DNA of 64,000 bases from PALSA-505 sp036267135. Lineage in GTDB: Bacteria; Actinomycetota; Actinomycetes; Streptosporangiales; Streptosporangiaceae. A program made the translations under genes and the position numbers. The stretch spans positions 14,355 to 78,354 of the forward strand of contig DATAWQ010000088.1 of assembly GCA_036267135.1 (NCBI GenBank), read 5' to 3'. Of this stretch, positions 43,980 through 52,594 are shown in pieces. Numbering within the stretch: the first letter of the stretch is position 1; each line of letters starts with the position of its first letter. Below the pieces are notes generated by a model. It saw nothing but the letters and a program-made list of their open reading frames with translations. It was not told where the DNA came from and made no database searches.

Positions 43980-45623
43980 ATGATGGTGGAGACTGCTCGC
44001 GAGCAGTACCGGCGCGATGGCTGGTGGCGGGATGGGACTTTCCTTGACGACCTGAAGCGGCACGCCGCCGCCACCCCGGGCAAGCCCGCCATCATCACCC
44101 GCCGGACCCCGGACGCGGAAACCCAGACGATCAGTTACGCCGACATCGTCGCGGCCACCGACCGGTTCTCGCACGCCCTGCTCGCCCTGGACGTCAAGCC
44201 CGGTGAGTTCGTGGGCATCCACCTGCCCGACTACTGGGAGATGCTGCCGCTGGCGCTGGCCGCCATCCAGATCGGCGCGCGGATCTCCCCTCTGATGCCG
44301 TCCTTCCGGCGGCGCGAACTCGAACTCGCCGCCCGGATCACCGAGATGCGGGTGTTCATCACGGTCCCCGACCTCGACGGCCACCGTCCCGTGGACACGA
44401 TGCTCGACATCGCCTCCCGGGTGCCCTCGCTGGAGCACATCGTGGTGATGGGAGCCGAACGGCCGGAGGGGACGCTCTCGTTCGACGAGCACGTCCTCGC
44501 TCACGGCCAGGGTGACCCGGCCGCGTTCGCCGGGCGCGAACTCCCGGCCGACGACCCGTATCTCATCCTGTTCACGTCCGGCACGACCGGCGTCCCGAAG
44601 GGCGCGCTGCACAGCCAGAACACCTTGTACGCCGGCATCCGCGGCTATCAGACGACGCTCGGTTTCGACGATTCCCTGGTCAAGGCGTCGCCGCACACCA
44701 AGATGCACTACGTCGGCCTCGTGCAGAACCTGCTGACCCCGCTCGCGGTCGGCGGGACCGCGGTCATGCCGGGGGTGTGGGAGCCCAGCCTGCACCTGGA
44801 CATGTTCGAGCGCCATGGGGTGACGTTCTTGTACGCGGGCCCCGCCTGGGTGGCCGATCTCCTGCACGCGCAGCAGGCCAGGACGCGTGACATCAGCAGC
44901 CTGCGCTACATCGTGTCGGGTTCGTCGGCGGTGCCGCCGTCGCTGGTCCACGAGGTGCGGGACACGTTCGGCGTCCGGCTCTACTCACTGTGGGGGATGA
45001 CGGAGAACGGGCCGGTGACCATGTCGCGTGAGGAGGACCCGCCGGACTGGCCGGCCCAGAGCGACGGGCGCCCCACGGGCGGGATGCAGGTCAGGATCGA
45101 CCCGGTGCAGGGCCGGTCGGACGGCTCGGGTGCCCTGTGGGTGCGGGGGCCCGCACAATGCCTCGGCTACTACAAGAACGACGAGGCCTACGCCGCGGAC
45201 CTCGACGCCGACGGCTGGTTCCACACCGGGGACCTGGCCAGGGACGACGGCCGCGGCGGCATCAGGATCACCGGCCGCACCAAGGACATCATCATCCGGC
45301 ACAGCTTCCTGGTCCCCGTGCTCGACGTCGAAAACGTGCTGCTCACACACCCGAAGGTGGCCCAGATCGCACTGATCGGGGTCCCCGACGAGGAACTGGG
45401 TGAGCGGGTCTGCGCGGTGGTGGTGCCCACGGGCGAAGCTCCCACTCTGCCCGAATTGACCGGATTCCTGCGCGACGAGGGCGTGAACGAGATGTACTTG
45501 CCGGAACGGCTCGAAGTGGTGGAGTCGATGCCGCGCACCGCAACCGGCAAGATCCGCAAGGTCGAGCTCAGGGAGCGGTTCGGCGCGGGCACGGATCCAG
45601 GGGTGCAGGCCGAGCCGGGCTGA
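43980..45623 (+). CDS. Acyl/aryl-CoA ligase (ANL superfamily), copy 1
   Basis: The 547-residue AMP-forming ligase has A3 LILFTSGTTGVPKGALHS, A5 YSLWGMTENGPV, A7 GWFHTGDLARDDGRGG and A10 TATGKIRKVEL with the catalytic Lys. The hinge A8 reads GRTKDIIIRHSFLVPVLDVE, not the usual GRxKDxIxxGGxNI, so its thiolation step or partner may differ. It probably activates a carboxylic acid related to cyclohexane- or benzoate-type substrates. Start ATG 43980 follows GGAGG closely; ATG 43983 is equally possible. The adjacent gene is a close paralogue. Confidence 0.88.
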   Translation: MMVETAREQYRRDGWWRDGTFLDDLKRHAAATPGKPAIITRRTPDAETQTISYADIVAATDRFSHALLALDVKPGEFVGIHLPDYWEMLPLALAAIQIGARISPLMPSFRRRELELAARITEMRVFITVPDLDGHRPVDTMLDIASRVPSLEHIVVMGAERPEGTLSFDEHVLAHGQGDPAAFAGRELPADDPYLILFTSGTTGVPKGALHSQNTLYAGIRGYQTTLGFDDSLVKASPHTKMHYVGLVQNLLTPLAVGGTAVMPGVWEPSLHLDMFERHGVTFLYAGPAWVADLLHAQQARTRDISSLRYIVSGSSAVPPSLVHEVRDTFGVRLYSLWGMTENGPVTMSREEDPPDWPAQSDGRPTGGMQVRIDPVQGRSDGSGALWVRGPAQCLGYYKNDEAYAADLDADGWFHTGDLARDDGRGGIRITGRTKDIIIRHSFLVPVLDVENVLLTHPKVAQIALIGVPDEELGERVCAVVVPTGEAPTLPELTGFLRDEGVNEMYLPERLEVVESMPRTATGKIRKVELRERFGAGTDPGVQAEPG

Positions 45624-45652
45624 CCGGCTATTTCCGCGGGCGGGGAAGGATC

Positions 45653-47263
45653 ATGATGGCGGAGAGTGCTCACGAGCAGTACCGACGGGATGGCTGGTGG
45701 CGGGATGGGACTTTCCTTGATGACCTGAGGCGGCACGCCGCGGCCACCCCGGGCAAGCCCGCCGTCATCGGCCGCCGGACCCCGGACGCGGAAACCGAGA
45801 CCATCAATTACGCCGAACTGGCCGCGGCCACCGACCGGTTCTCGCACGCCCTGCTCGCCCTCGACGTCAAGCCCGGTGAATTCGTGGGCGTCCACCTTCC
45901 CGACTACTGGGAGATGCTGCCGCTGGCGCTGGCCGCTATCCAGGTCGGCGCGCGGATCTCCCCGCTGATGCCGGTGTTCCGGCGGCGCGAACTCGAACTC
46001 GCCGCCAGCACGACGCAGATGCGGGTGTTCATCACCGTCCCCGACATCAACGGCTACCGTCCCGCGGAGACGATGCTCGACGTCGCCACCCGGGTGCCCT
46101 CGCTCGAGCACATCGTGGTGATCGGCGAGGGGCGGCCCGCGGGGACGCTTTCGTTCGACGACGACTTCCTCGCCGGCGGCCAGGGCGACCCGGCCGACCT
46201 CGCCGGGCGCGAACTCCCGCCCGACGACCCGTATCTCATCCTGTTCACGTCCGGCACGACCGGCATCCCCAAGGGCGCGCTGCACAGCCAGAACACGCTG
46301 TACGCCGGCATCCGCGGCTACCAGACCACACTCGATCTCGACGGTTCGCTGGTCAAAGTGGCAGCGCACACCAGCATGCACTACGTCGGCCTCGTGCAGA
46401 AGCTGCTGGCGCCGATGGTGTACGGCGGTACCGCGGTCTCCCCCGGCTTCTGGGACCCCGACTTCCACCTGGACATGATGGAGCAGCACGAGGCCACGAT
46501 GTTCTACGCGGCCCCCGGTTTCGTGTCCCATCTCCTGCGCGCGCAGCAGGCCCGGCCCCGCGACACGAGCAGCCTGCACTGCATCGTCTCGGGCTCGGCG
46601 GCGGTGCCGCCGTCGCTGGTCCACGACGTGCGCGACACGCTCGGTGTCCGGCTGTACTCGCTATGGGGGATGACGGAGAACGGGCCGGTGACCATGTCGC
46701 GGCCTGAGGATCCCCCGGACTGGCCAGCACACAGCGACGGGCGCCCCACCGGCGGGATGCAGGTCAGGATCAAGCCCATGGAGGGCCAGCCGGACGGCTC
46801 GGGGCCGCTGTGGGTGAAGGGTCCCGCGCAATGCCTCGGCTACCACAACAACGACGCGGCCTACGCCGCCGACCTCGACGCCGACGGCTGGTTCCATACC
46901 GGGGACCTGGCCAGGGACGACGGCCGCGGCGGCATCAGGATCACCGGCCGCACCAAGGACGTCATCAAGCCGAAGAGCATGCTGCTGCCCGTGCTCGACA
47001 TCGAGAACGTGCTGCTCACCCACCCGAACGTGGCCGAGATCGCGTTGATCGGCATACCGGACGAGGAGATCGAGGAGCGGGTCTGCGCGGTGGTGGTGCC
47101 CGCCGGCGAGGCGCCCAGCCTGCCCGAGCTGGTCACGTTCCTGCGCGGCGAGGGCGTGGCCGAGATATGCATGCCAGGGCAGCTCGAAGTGGTGGAGTCG
47201 ATGCCGCGCACCGCGACCGGCAAGATCCGCAAGGTCGAGCTCAGAGAGCGGTATAACGTCTAG
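45653..47263 (+). CDS. Acyl/aryl-CoA ligase (ANL superfamily), copy 2
   Basis: The 536-residue protein is strongly similar to copy 1 over its whole length; both begin with an EQYRRDGWWRDGTFLDDL segment. Motifs: LFTSGTTGIPKGALHS, SLWGMTENGPV, GWFHTGDLARDDGRGG and TATGKIRKVEL. Its A8 hinge is GRTKDVIKPKSMLLPVLDIE, again lacking the normal GG. Differences cluster around the central substrate region (AHTSMHYVGLVQKLLAP versus PHTKMHYVGLVQNLLTP), so the two may use different acids or one may be inactive. GGGAAGG precedes ATG 45653. Its stop overlaps that of the convergent LanB-like gene. Confidence 0.88.
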   Translation: MMAESAHEQYRRDGWWRDGTFLDDLRRHAAATPGKPAVIGRRTPDAETETINYAELAAATDRFSHALLALDVKPGEFVGVHLPDYWEMLPLALAAIQVGARISPLMPVFRRRELELAASTTQMRVFITVPDINGYRPAETMLDVATRVPSLEHIVVIGEGRPAGTLSFDDDFLAGGQGDPADLAGRELPPDDPYLILFTSGTTGIPKGALHSQNTLYAGIRGYQTTLDLDGSLVKVAAHTSMHYVGLVQKLLAPMVYGGTAVSPGFWDPDFHLDMMEQHEATMFYAAPGFVSHLLRAQQARPRDTSSLHCIVSGSAAVPPSLVHDVRDTLGVRLYSLWGMTENGPVTMSRPEDPPDWPAHSDGRPTGGMQVRIKPMEGQPDGSGPLWVKGPAQCLGYHNNDAAYAADLDADGWFHTGDLARDDGRGGIRITGRTKDVIKPKSMLLPVLDIENVLLTHPNVAEIALIGIPDEEIEERVCAVVVPAGEAPSLPELVTFLRGEGVAEICMPGQLEVVESMPRTATGKIRKVELRERYNV

Positions 47264-49593
47264 TCCCCAGAACCGGGCACCTGGGCGCTAGCGGCCATCG
47301 GGTCACGCAGCTGGATGCGCAGCTCGCTGAAGTAGAGCTGCCCGTCCGGGCCTGGCACCCAGGCCTCGTCGGCGTCCGGCAGCATCTCGGAGAACACGAT
47401 CTCCACGTCGTCCCCAGTCCGCTGCTGGGCCGTCCGCAGCATGGTGCAGAACGCGGACAGGTACCGGGGACTGGTCAGGTCGAGGTAGACGGGCTTGATC
47501 TCGGTGCTGAGCTTGGCGAAGAGCTTGTCGGGCAGGCCGAGGGAGCGGCGCAGCCGCCGGGCCGCGAGGTACTCGGGCAGCCGTTCGGTCACGGTCAGGC
47601 CGGACGCGCCGATGGTCGTGCGCCAGGTCTCGCGGGCGATCACCATGCGGTCGACGGTTATCCGCGGGCTGTGCGGGCCGGCGCTCGTCTGTTTCAGCGT
47701 CTCGACCCCGCTCCAGCCGACCAGCAGGGCGAACACGTCGAGCAGCGGCCAGGTTCTGCCGTCCCTGGCGACCGCGGTCAGCGCGCCGTCGCGGTCGGTC
47801 ACCTCCAGCGCCGTGATGGGGAGCACCCGGGCTGGGTCGGCCCCGGGCGCGTGCGTGAACGCGAGCTGGTAGTCCGTGACCCCGAGGTTGGGTGCTATCC
47901 GGGCGGTGTACCGCGGCCACCAGGTGGGGTAGAGCGGCCGGAACTGCGGCCCGATGTCCGCCGCGGCGGCGGCCAGCAGCCGGGCCGGCTCGGGGTGCCG
48001 GTCGGTGAACAGAGCGTTGTCCACCGTGGGCCAGCCGATGTGCAGCTCGCCCAGTGCGATGGTGAACTCCCCGCGGTTCAGCGCCTCCGTGCTCGCGGCA
48101 CAGATGTGCAGATCCGGGCAATGTATCCGGGCCGCGGGCCAGCGAGGCCGCAGTGGCGGGAACAACTCGGCCGCCCGCGCCGCCACCTCGGCGCTGGCGA
48201 CCGTCACGCGGCGCGTCCCCGGGGCCAGCCGATCCAGCCCGAACAGGGACCTCCAGCGCTGGGCCAGCTCGGCCGCGACGGTGTCCGCGGGGCAGCCGCT
48301 GCCCACGAACAGGCGCTGGGCCGGCTCCCAGAACTCGGTCATCGGCACGCTGCTGGCCTGCGGCGGGCGCAGTTCGTCGTACAGCGAGCGGAAGGCCGGG
48401 CCGAAGGCATCGGCCAGGGTTCCCGAGGACCAGCGGGCCGCCGGGAGCAGCACCCGGCCCAGCGGGCCGGACAGCGCTTCCAGCACGGGCCCGCCGAAGA
48501 CCAGGTCGATGTCGCGGGTGGTGTCCTCGTAACACAGTCGCCGGCCGGCGTACATCTGTCCCTGCCGTCGCTGCGGCTCGGCCCCGGTGACCGCGGTGAA
48601 TTCGGTGTCCAGCAGGCCGAACGCGGCGGCCAGCGCGTCCGCGTCGCCCGCCGCCGCGCTGACGGCCTCGCGGGCGGCGTCCAGCCGGCGCAGCCCAGCC
48701 AGGGCCCGTTCCCTGACCGCCGCGTCGGGGATGGCGGTCAGGGTGTCACGCAGCACCTGCTCGGCCCGCGGGTTGTAGGGCATGTCAATGCCCCACCACA
48801 CCACGTCCTTGGCCGCGAGTCCTTCCAGCAGCGCCAGGTCGTCGGCCTGGTGCGACGGGTCGGCAACGGCGACGGCCGGTGTCCGGCCGTCGCAGCGGGC
48901 CAGCAGATCCGTTTCGGCCTTGGTCAGCTCGACCGGCGGCTCACCGGGCCGCAGCACCCGGCCGCCATCCAGGACGAGATCGGGATGCAGGCCCGCGGGC
49001 AGCCAGGGACGCACCACCGGATCGGCGGCCAGGTGCTGCGCGTACGTCTCGAGCAGCCAGAACTCGTAACCTGTCGCGCGGTCCTTGACCAGCTTGTCAC
49101 CACGGCGAACCGTGACGGCGGGGCCGTCAGGGTCGAGCGTTACCCAGGTCACCGGGCCGAAGAAGCCGATGGTGTCGTTCTTGCCGCAGTACCGCTGCCA
49201 GTAGCGGGCCACAGTGTCTTCGCGGAACCGGCGCTTCTGCCGGGCCCGCCGGTTTTCGTTTTCCGGCGGCTGGCCGCCTGACTTCGCGATGGACAGGGCC
49301 GGCCGCGCCCCCGGGTTCTGCCAGGTGAGGGCCTCCTGGAACAGCGGGTCCGCGGCGATCTCGGCAGCGGCCTTGCTGGCGTCGGCCAGCGCCGCTTCGT
49401 GCGCCGCTTTCAGGTCCTGTTCCGTGGCCTGGCCGTCGAGGAACGCGTCGGCGACCGCCGCGCAGCCGGGGGCGGCGAAACGGTCCAGGCCCGCTGCGGG
49501 AAAGCCGGCCGTGCGCAGTAACCCGTCCCGCCACACGGCCCATTCCGTGCCGGGAAGCGGGACGAGATGCCCGCCGGAGTGGTCGCTGGTCAC
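47260..49593 (-). CDS. Stand-alone lantibiotic-dehydratase-like protein (LanB glutamylation domain, PEARL-like)
   Basis: The 777-residue protein resembles the N-terminal, tRNA-using part of LanB: ARYWQRYCGKNDTIGFFGPVTW at 129-150, LPAARWSSGTLADAFGPAF, and the C-terminal PVYLDLTSPRYLSAFCTMLRT and VFSEMLPDADEAWVPGPDGQLYFSELRIQL. There is no C-terminal SpaB_C elimination domain. Such small LanBs either pair with a separate elimination protein or act as PEARLs, adding amino acids from aminoacyl-tRNA to a peptide C-terminus. No scaffold peptide is seen next to it; the AmCP carrier is the only small protein in the cluster. GTG 49593 overlaps the racemase stop (GTGA). Confidence 0.85.
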   Translation of the reverse strand: MTSDHSGGHLVPLPGTEWAVWRDGLLRTAGFPAAGLDRFAAPGCAAVADAFLDGQATEQDLKAAHEAALADASKAAAEIAADPLFQEALTWQNPGARPALSIAKSGGQPPENENRRARQKRRFREDTVARYWQRYCGKNDTIGFFGPVTWVTLDPDGPAVTVRRGDKLVKDRATGYEFWLLETYAQHLAADPVVRPWLPAGLHPDLVLDGGRVLRPGEPPVELTKAETDLLARCDGRTPAVAVADPSHQADDLALLEGLAAKDVVWWGIDMPYNPRAEQVLRDTLTAIPDAAVRERALAGLRRLDAAREAVSAAAGDADALAAAFGLLDTEFTAVTGAEPQRRQGQMYAGRRLCYEDTTRDIDLVFGGPVLEALSGPLGRVLLPAARWSSGTLADAFGPAFRSLYDELRPPQASSVPMTEFWEPAQRLFVGSGCPADTVAAELAQRWRSLFGLDRLAPGTRRVTVASAEVAARAAELFPPLRPRWPAARIHCPDLHICAASTEALNRGEFTIALGELHIGWPTVDNALFTDRHPEPARLLAAAAADIGPQFRPLYPTWWPRYTARIAPNLGVTDYQLAFTHAPGADPARVLPITALEVTDRDGALTAVARDGRTWPLLDVFALLVGWSGVETLKQTSAGPHSPRITVDRMVIARETWRTTIGASGLTVTERLPEYLAARRLRRSLGLPDKLFAKLSTEIKPVYLDLTSPRYLSAFCTMLRTAQQRTGDDVEIVFSEMLPDADEAWVPGPDGQLYFSELRIQLRDPMAASAQVPGSGD

Positions 49594-50384
49594 GGCGCCT
49601 CCACGTATTCGCTGATCACGGTGCCCCTCCCCCGCCCCGCGGCGGGCGGGACCGTGACCGCCGCGGTAAACGGGCGGCGGCTGAGGCCGGCGTGCACCAG
49701 TTCGGTGAGCGTCACAATGTCGAACACCGGCAGGTGGGTGCGCGCCTGGATGTCGTGGGCGAACGGCACCAGGTCGGTGCATTCGAGCACGAGCGCGCCC
49801 ACGTCGGGGTGGTCGCGCAGCAGCCCTTCGGCCAGGCTCACGACCTCGTCGCGCAGCCGCCGGGCATCGAGGTCGTCCCGCTTGCCCTCCAAGATGACCT
49901 CACGGAACTCGGGCTGGTCCGCCATCCCGGCGATGCGCACCGGCACGCGGTCCGCGCCCACCCCGGCCAGGTGCGCGGCTGACAGCGAGGACGCGTCGGC
50001 GGTGAGAATCCCCACCGTCCGCCCGGGGCCCAGCATGCGGCCGACCATGGGGACCTGCATCAGGCTGGAGGAGTAGACCGGGATCGCGACCGCGCCGGCC
50101 AGTTCGGCCTGGAACAGTGCGAGGAAGCCGCAGGCGCTGGTGACCGCGCTTACCCCGGCGGCTTGGAGGTGCACGGCGGCCTGGACGAACGGCTGGAGCA
50201 GCGCCGGGTCCGGCCGGGTGACCACCCGCTCCGGCGTCGCGCCCGACACGACGTGGCAGACGACGGGAAAGCCGAACGTCGCCGGATTGCGGATGTGCCC
50301 GGGGATCTTGGTGAACGAGGTGTCGAGGCAGATCACCCCGACCGCCGGGACTTCGTAACCGGCGGAATCGGTCGGCCTGGTCAT
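49590..50384 (-). CDS. Asp/Glu/hydantoin racemase-like protein
   Basis: The 264-residue protein has two half-domains with the Cys pair expected for cofactor-independent racemases: VTSACGFLALF (C85) and LVLECTDLVPFAHD (C202). It also has VGILTADASSLSAAHLAG typical of the group. Both Cys are present, so racemase or isomerase activity at an amino-acid-like carbon is plausible; decarboxylase relatives usually keep one Cys. ATG 50384 overlaps the oxidase stop (ATGA), and its own stop overlaps the LanB-like start. It may set stereochemistry for the neighbouring FAD oxidase. Confidence 0.85.
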   Translation of the reverse strand: MTRPTDSAGYEVPAVGVICLDTSFTKIPGHIRNPATFGFPVVCHVVSGATPERVVTRPDPALLQPFVQAAVHLQAAGVSAVTSACGFLALFQAELAGAVAIPVYSSSLMQVPMVGRMLGPGRTVGILTADASSLSAAHLAGVGADRVPVRIAGMADQPEFREVILEGKRDDLDARRLRDEVVSLAEGLLRDHPDVGALVLECTDLVPFAHDIQARTHLPVFDIVTLTELVHAGLSRRPFTAAVTVPPAAGRGRGTVISEYVEAP

Positions 50385-51706
50385 CGTCTCCAGCCACGGT
50401 GCTTGAAGCGGTCGAGCCGGAACGGCTCGGGGTCGGTGTCTGGCTGCTTGCCCGCGGTGATCTGGGCGATCATCTCGCCGGTGCCTGGGGCCAGGCCCAT
50501 GCCGATGTAGCCATGGCCGCACGTGACGGACACGTTCCCGAAGCGCTCGGCCCGCCCGACGAAAGGCACGCTGTCGGGCGTGCAGGGGCGCAAACCGCTC
50601 CAGGTTTCGATGGTCGGCGTGCTCTCCAGGTGCGGGAGGTAGCTGCTGACGATCCGCCGGATGCCCTCGACCCGGCGCGGCGACACCGCGGCGTCCAGGC
50701 CCGACAGCTCCAGCGTGCCGCCGAAGCGAAGCCGGTCACCGAGCGGCATGACGGCCACCTTGCCCTCGCTGAGGATGACCGGCCGCCGGGGTCCGTTGGC
50801 GGGTGCCTTCACCGTGAGGCTGTAGCCCTTGGCGGGCTGCAGGGTGAGGCCGATGCCGAGCTTGCGCGCCACCGCCGGTGACCACGCGCCCGCCGCGACC
50901 ACCAGTTCGGCAGGCGTGAACTCGCCCCTGGTGGTGATGACCTTCGTCACCCGGCGTTCCCGCTTGGCCTGGCGGCCGGTCGTCTCAAAGCCGGTGGCCT
51001 CCGTGTTCGGGAGAATCTCCACCCCCATGCCGGTAAGCACGCGAGCGAACTCGATGACGAACTCGGGCACGTACAGCGCGGCGCCCTCGGCGTTGACCAG
51101 AGCGCCGCTGATGTCGAACTCGGCGTCTGGTTCGAGCGCCGCCAGTTCCCCTGGTTCGAGCACCCGCAGCGGCAGGCCAAGCGCGACCATCCGCGGCACC
51201 GAGCGGCACGCCTTGCCGAAGGCCTCCGGCGTCTTGTAGGCCACCGTGATGCCGGGGGCGGTGAAGGTGCCGGCAAGGCTTCCCGACGAGCAGAGGTCGG
51301 TCAGGATCTCCAGGCTCCGCTTTTTCATGGCGAGCAGCACACCGAACACCGACTGCACCGATTGCTCGTTGCAGAACCGCCGGAAGTGCCAGAGCCAGGA
51401 CATCAGTTCGCGGTCCAGCCGCGGCTTGATGTAGAACGGGCTCCGCGGATCGGCAAGCCAGCGCAGCCCCTGGGTCATCACCCCGGGTTCGGCCAGCGGC
51501 GCCGAGCCCTGGGTGCCGACGAAGCCGGTGTTGCCGTAGGAACACGATCCCGGGCCGCCGACCTCGCCGCGTTCGATGACGGTGACCGAGGCACCGCCCT
51601 GGCGCAGGAAGTAGGCGCAGAACAGGCCCACGACGCCACCGCCGATGATGAGCACCTCTGGGTCGCTGCGGGGATCCGGCGCCGCGCCGCCGTCAGAGGC
51701 TGACAA
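50381..51706 (-). CDS. FAD-dependent D-amino-acid dehydrogenase/oxidase (DadA-like)
   Basis: The 441-residue protein shows the FAD dinucleotide motif VLIIGGGVVGLFCAYFLRQGGASVTVIERG, SCSYGNTGFV typical of DadA, PAKGYSLTV, and the C-terminal WSGLRPCTPDSVPFVGRAERFGNVSVTCGHGYIGMGLAPGTGEMIA. It should oxidise an amine or amino acid to an imine. With the racemase gene overlapping it, a D-amino-acid step in the cluster is likely. TTG 51706 overlaps the capsid-protein gene by 14 bases; a GTG at 51655 is possible but would lose part of the N-terminus. No ribosome site is clear, fitting coupling to the upstream gene. Confidence 0.88.
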   Translation of the reverse strand: MSASDGGAAPDPRSDPEVLIIGGGVVGLFCAYFLRQGGASVTVIERGEVGGPGSCSYGNTGFVGTQGSAPLAEPGVMTQGLRWLADPRSPFYIKPRLDRELMSWLWHFRRFCNEQSVQSVFGVLLAMKKRSLEILTDLCSSGSLAGTFTAPGITVAYKTPEAFGKACRSVPRMVALGLPLRVLEPGELAALEPDAEFDISGALVNAEGAALYVPEFVIEFARVLTGMGVEILPNTEATGFETTGRQAKRERRVTKVITTRGEFTPAELVVAAGAWSPAVARKLGIGLTLQPAKGYSLTVKAPANGPRRPVILSEGKVAVMPLGDRLRFGGTLELSGLDAAVSPRRVEGIRRIVSSYLPHLESTPTIETWSGLRPCTPDSVPFVGRAERFGNVSVTCGHGYIGMGLAPGTGEMIAQITAGKQPDTDPEPFRLDRFKHRGWRR

Positions 51707-52571
51707 GGAAGAAGTTGGTCGGGAGATTGACCATGGCCCGCTCGTAGATCTCCGCCTTCACCGCGATCCCGGGCTCGGCGAACGTTCCGGCTGGCGGCTC
51801 GGCGAACGCGATCACCGACCGGCCGGAGTCGAAGAGCTGCGCCCCGTGCCCGAAGTCACCCACGATCGCGCTCCCCGCCTCCACCAGCCGGGTGCGCACG
51901 ATGAAGACCCCATTGGCCTCCAGGTCCTGCATCAGCGTGCCCTGCCCGAGGAACCGGTAGTAATCCTCCGGGTTGAGGATGAGCCCGTCCGCGGTCCCGC
52001 CCATCTGCTCGGCCTCGTTGCACGCGGCCAGCAGTGGAGAGCTGAACGGGCCGGCCGAGGTGATCCGCCCGATCCCCGGGGTGTTCAACAGGCCGCCCTC
52101 GCCGCAGATGATCGTCTGGTTCTCGGCCGTGCCGAGCCGGACGATCAGCCGGTAGTTGATGAAGTTCTCGAACGTCTCCGGGTCTTTCCACAGGTCCTCG
52201 GGAACCTGCGCCCAGGCGGTGGTGGTGAGCAGCTCCGGGATCGGTGACTTGCGGAAATGGTTGGTCGCCTCGCGCCGCACGTCCGCGTCGGTGACGTCGG
52301 GGTCGCCCGGGTCGCCGGGGGCCTCGTGCCAGTAGAACTGGCGCGGGTCGCGGGACAGGTCGACGACCTTGAGCATGTTGCGGGCCGGGTGGCGCGGCTT
52401 GCGCCGGGAACTGGTCAGGGTGCCCGGGATCGACACGTCGTACTCGACCGAGGTCTCGAGCCCGTGCACGGCGCAGGCTTCCACGAACATCCGGCCCGGG
52501 TGCACTTCGTCCTGGCGGTCCTCGACGATCTGGGCCATCGTCTGCTTCATCCGCTCTGCTTGCTGCCGCAT
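51693..52571 (-). CDS. HK97-fold capsid protein, encapsulin-like (natural-product type)
   Basis: The 292-residue protein matches an HK97-type major capsid/encapsulin. The P-domain part is FENFINYRLIVRLGTAENQ, then IICGEGGLLNTPGIGRI. The A-domain is ADGLILNPEDYYRF, GVFIVRTRLVEAGSAIVGDFGHGAQLFDSGRSVIA, and it ends AVKAEIYERAMVNLPTNFFLVSL. There are no portal, terminase, protease or tail genes around, and it sits in a tight operon with biosynthetic enzymes. Computational surveys have described encapsulins inside actinobacterial natural-product clusters (family 3), and this fits. It would form a shell for one or more enzymes. ATG 52571 is preceded by GGAAGGG; an upstream GTG 52598 overlaps the SDR stop. 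Confidence 0.85.
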   Translation of the reverse strand: MRQQAERMKQTMAQIVEDRQDEVHPGRMFVEACAVHGLETSVEYDVSIPGTLTSSRRKPRHPARNMLKVVDLSRDPRQFYWHEAPGDPGDPDVTDADVRREATNHFRKSPIPELLTTTAWAQVPEDLWKDPETFENFINYRLIVRLGTAENQTIICGEGGLLNTPGIGRITSAGPFSSPLLAACNEAEQMGGTADGLILNPEDYYRFLGQGTLMQDLEANGVFIVRTRLVEAGSAIVGDFGHGAQLFDSGRSVIAFAEPPAGTFAEPGIAVKAEIYERAMVNLPTNFFLVSL

Positions 52572-52594
52572 GGCATCCCTTCCTGGTGAATTGG

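Noticed and set aside
47260..49593. Full LanB for the lanthipeptide locus at 19-23 kb
   Set aside because: It lacks the elimination domain, is 24 kb away, and LanM systems do not need LanB.
51693..52571. Prophage remnant
   Set aside because: Only one capsid-like gene, tightly embedded in a biosynthetic operon, with no other phage function nearby; the integrase at 63.7 kb is 11 kb away and belongs to a different element.
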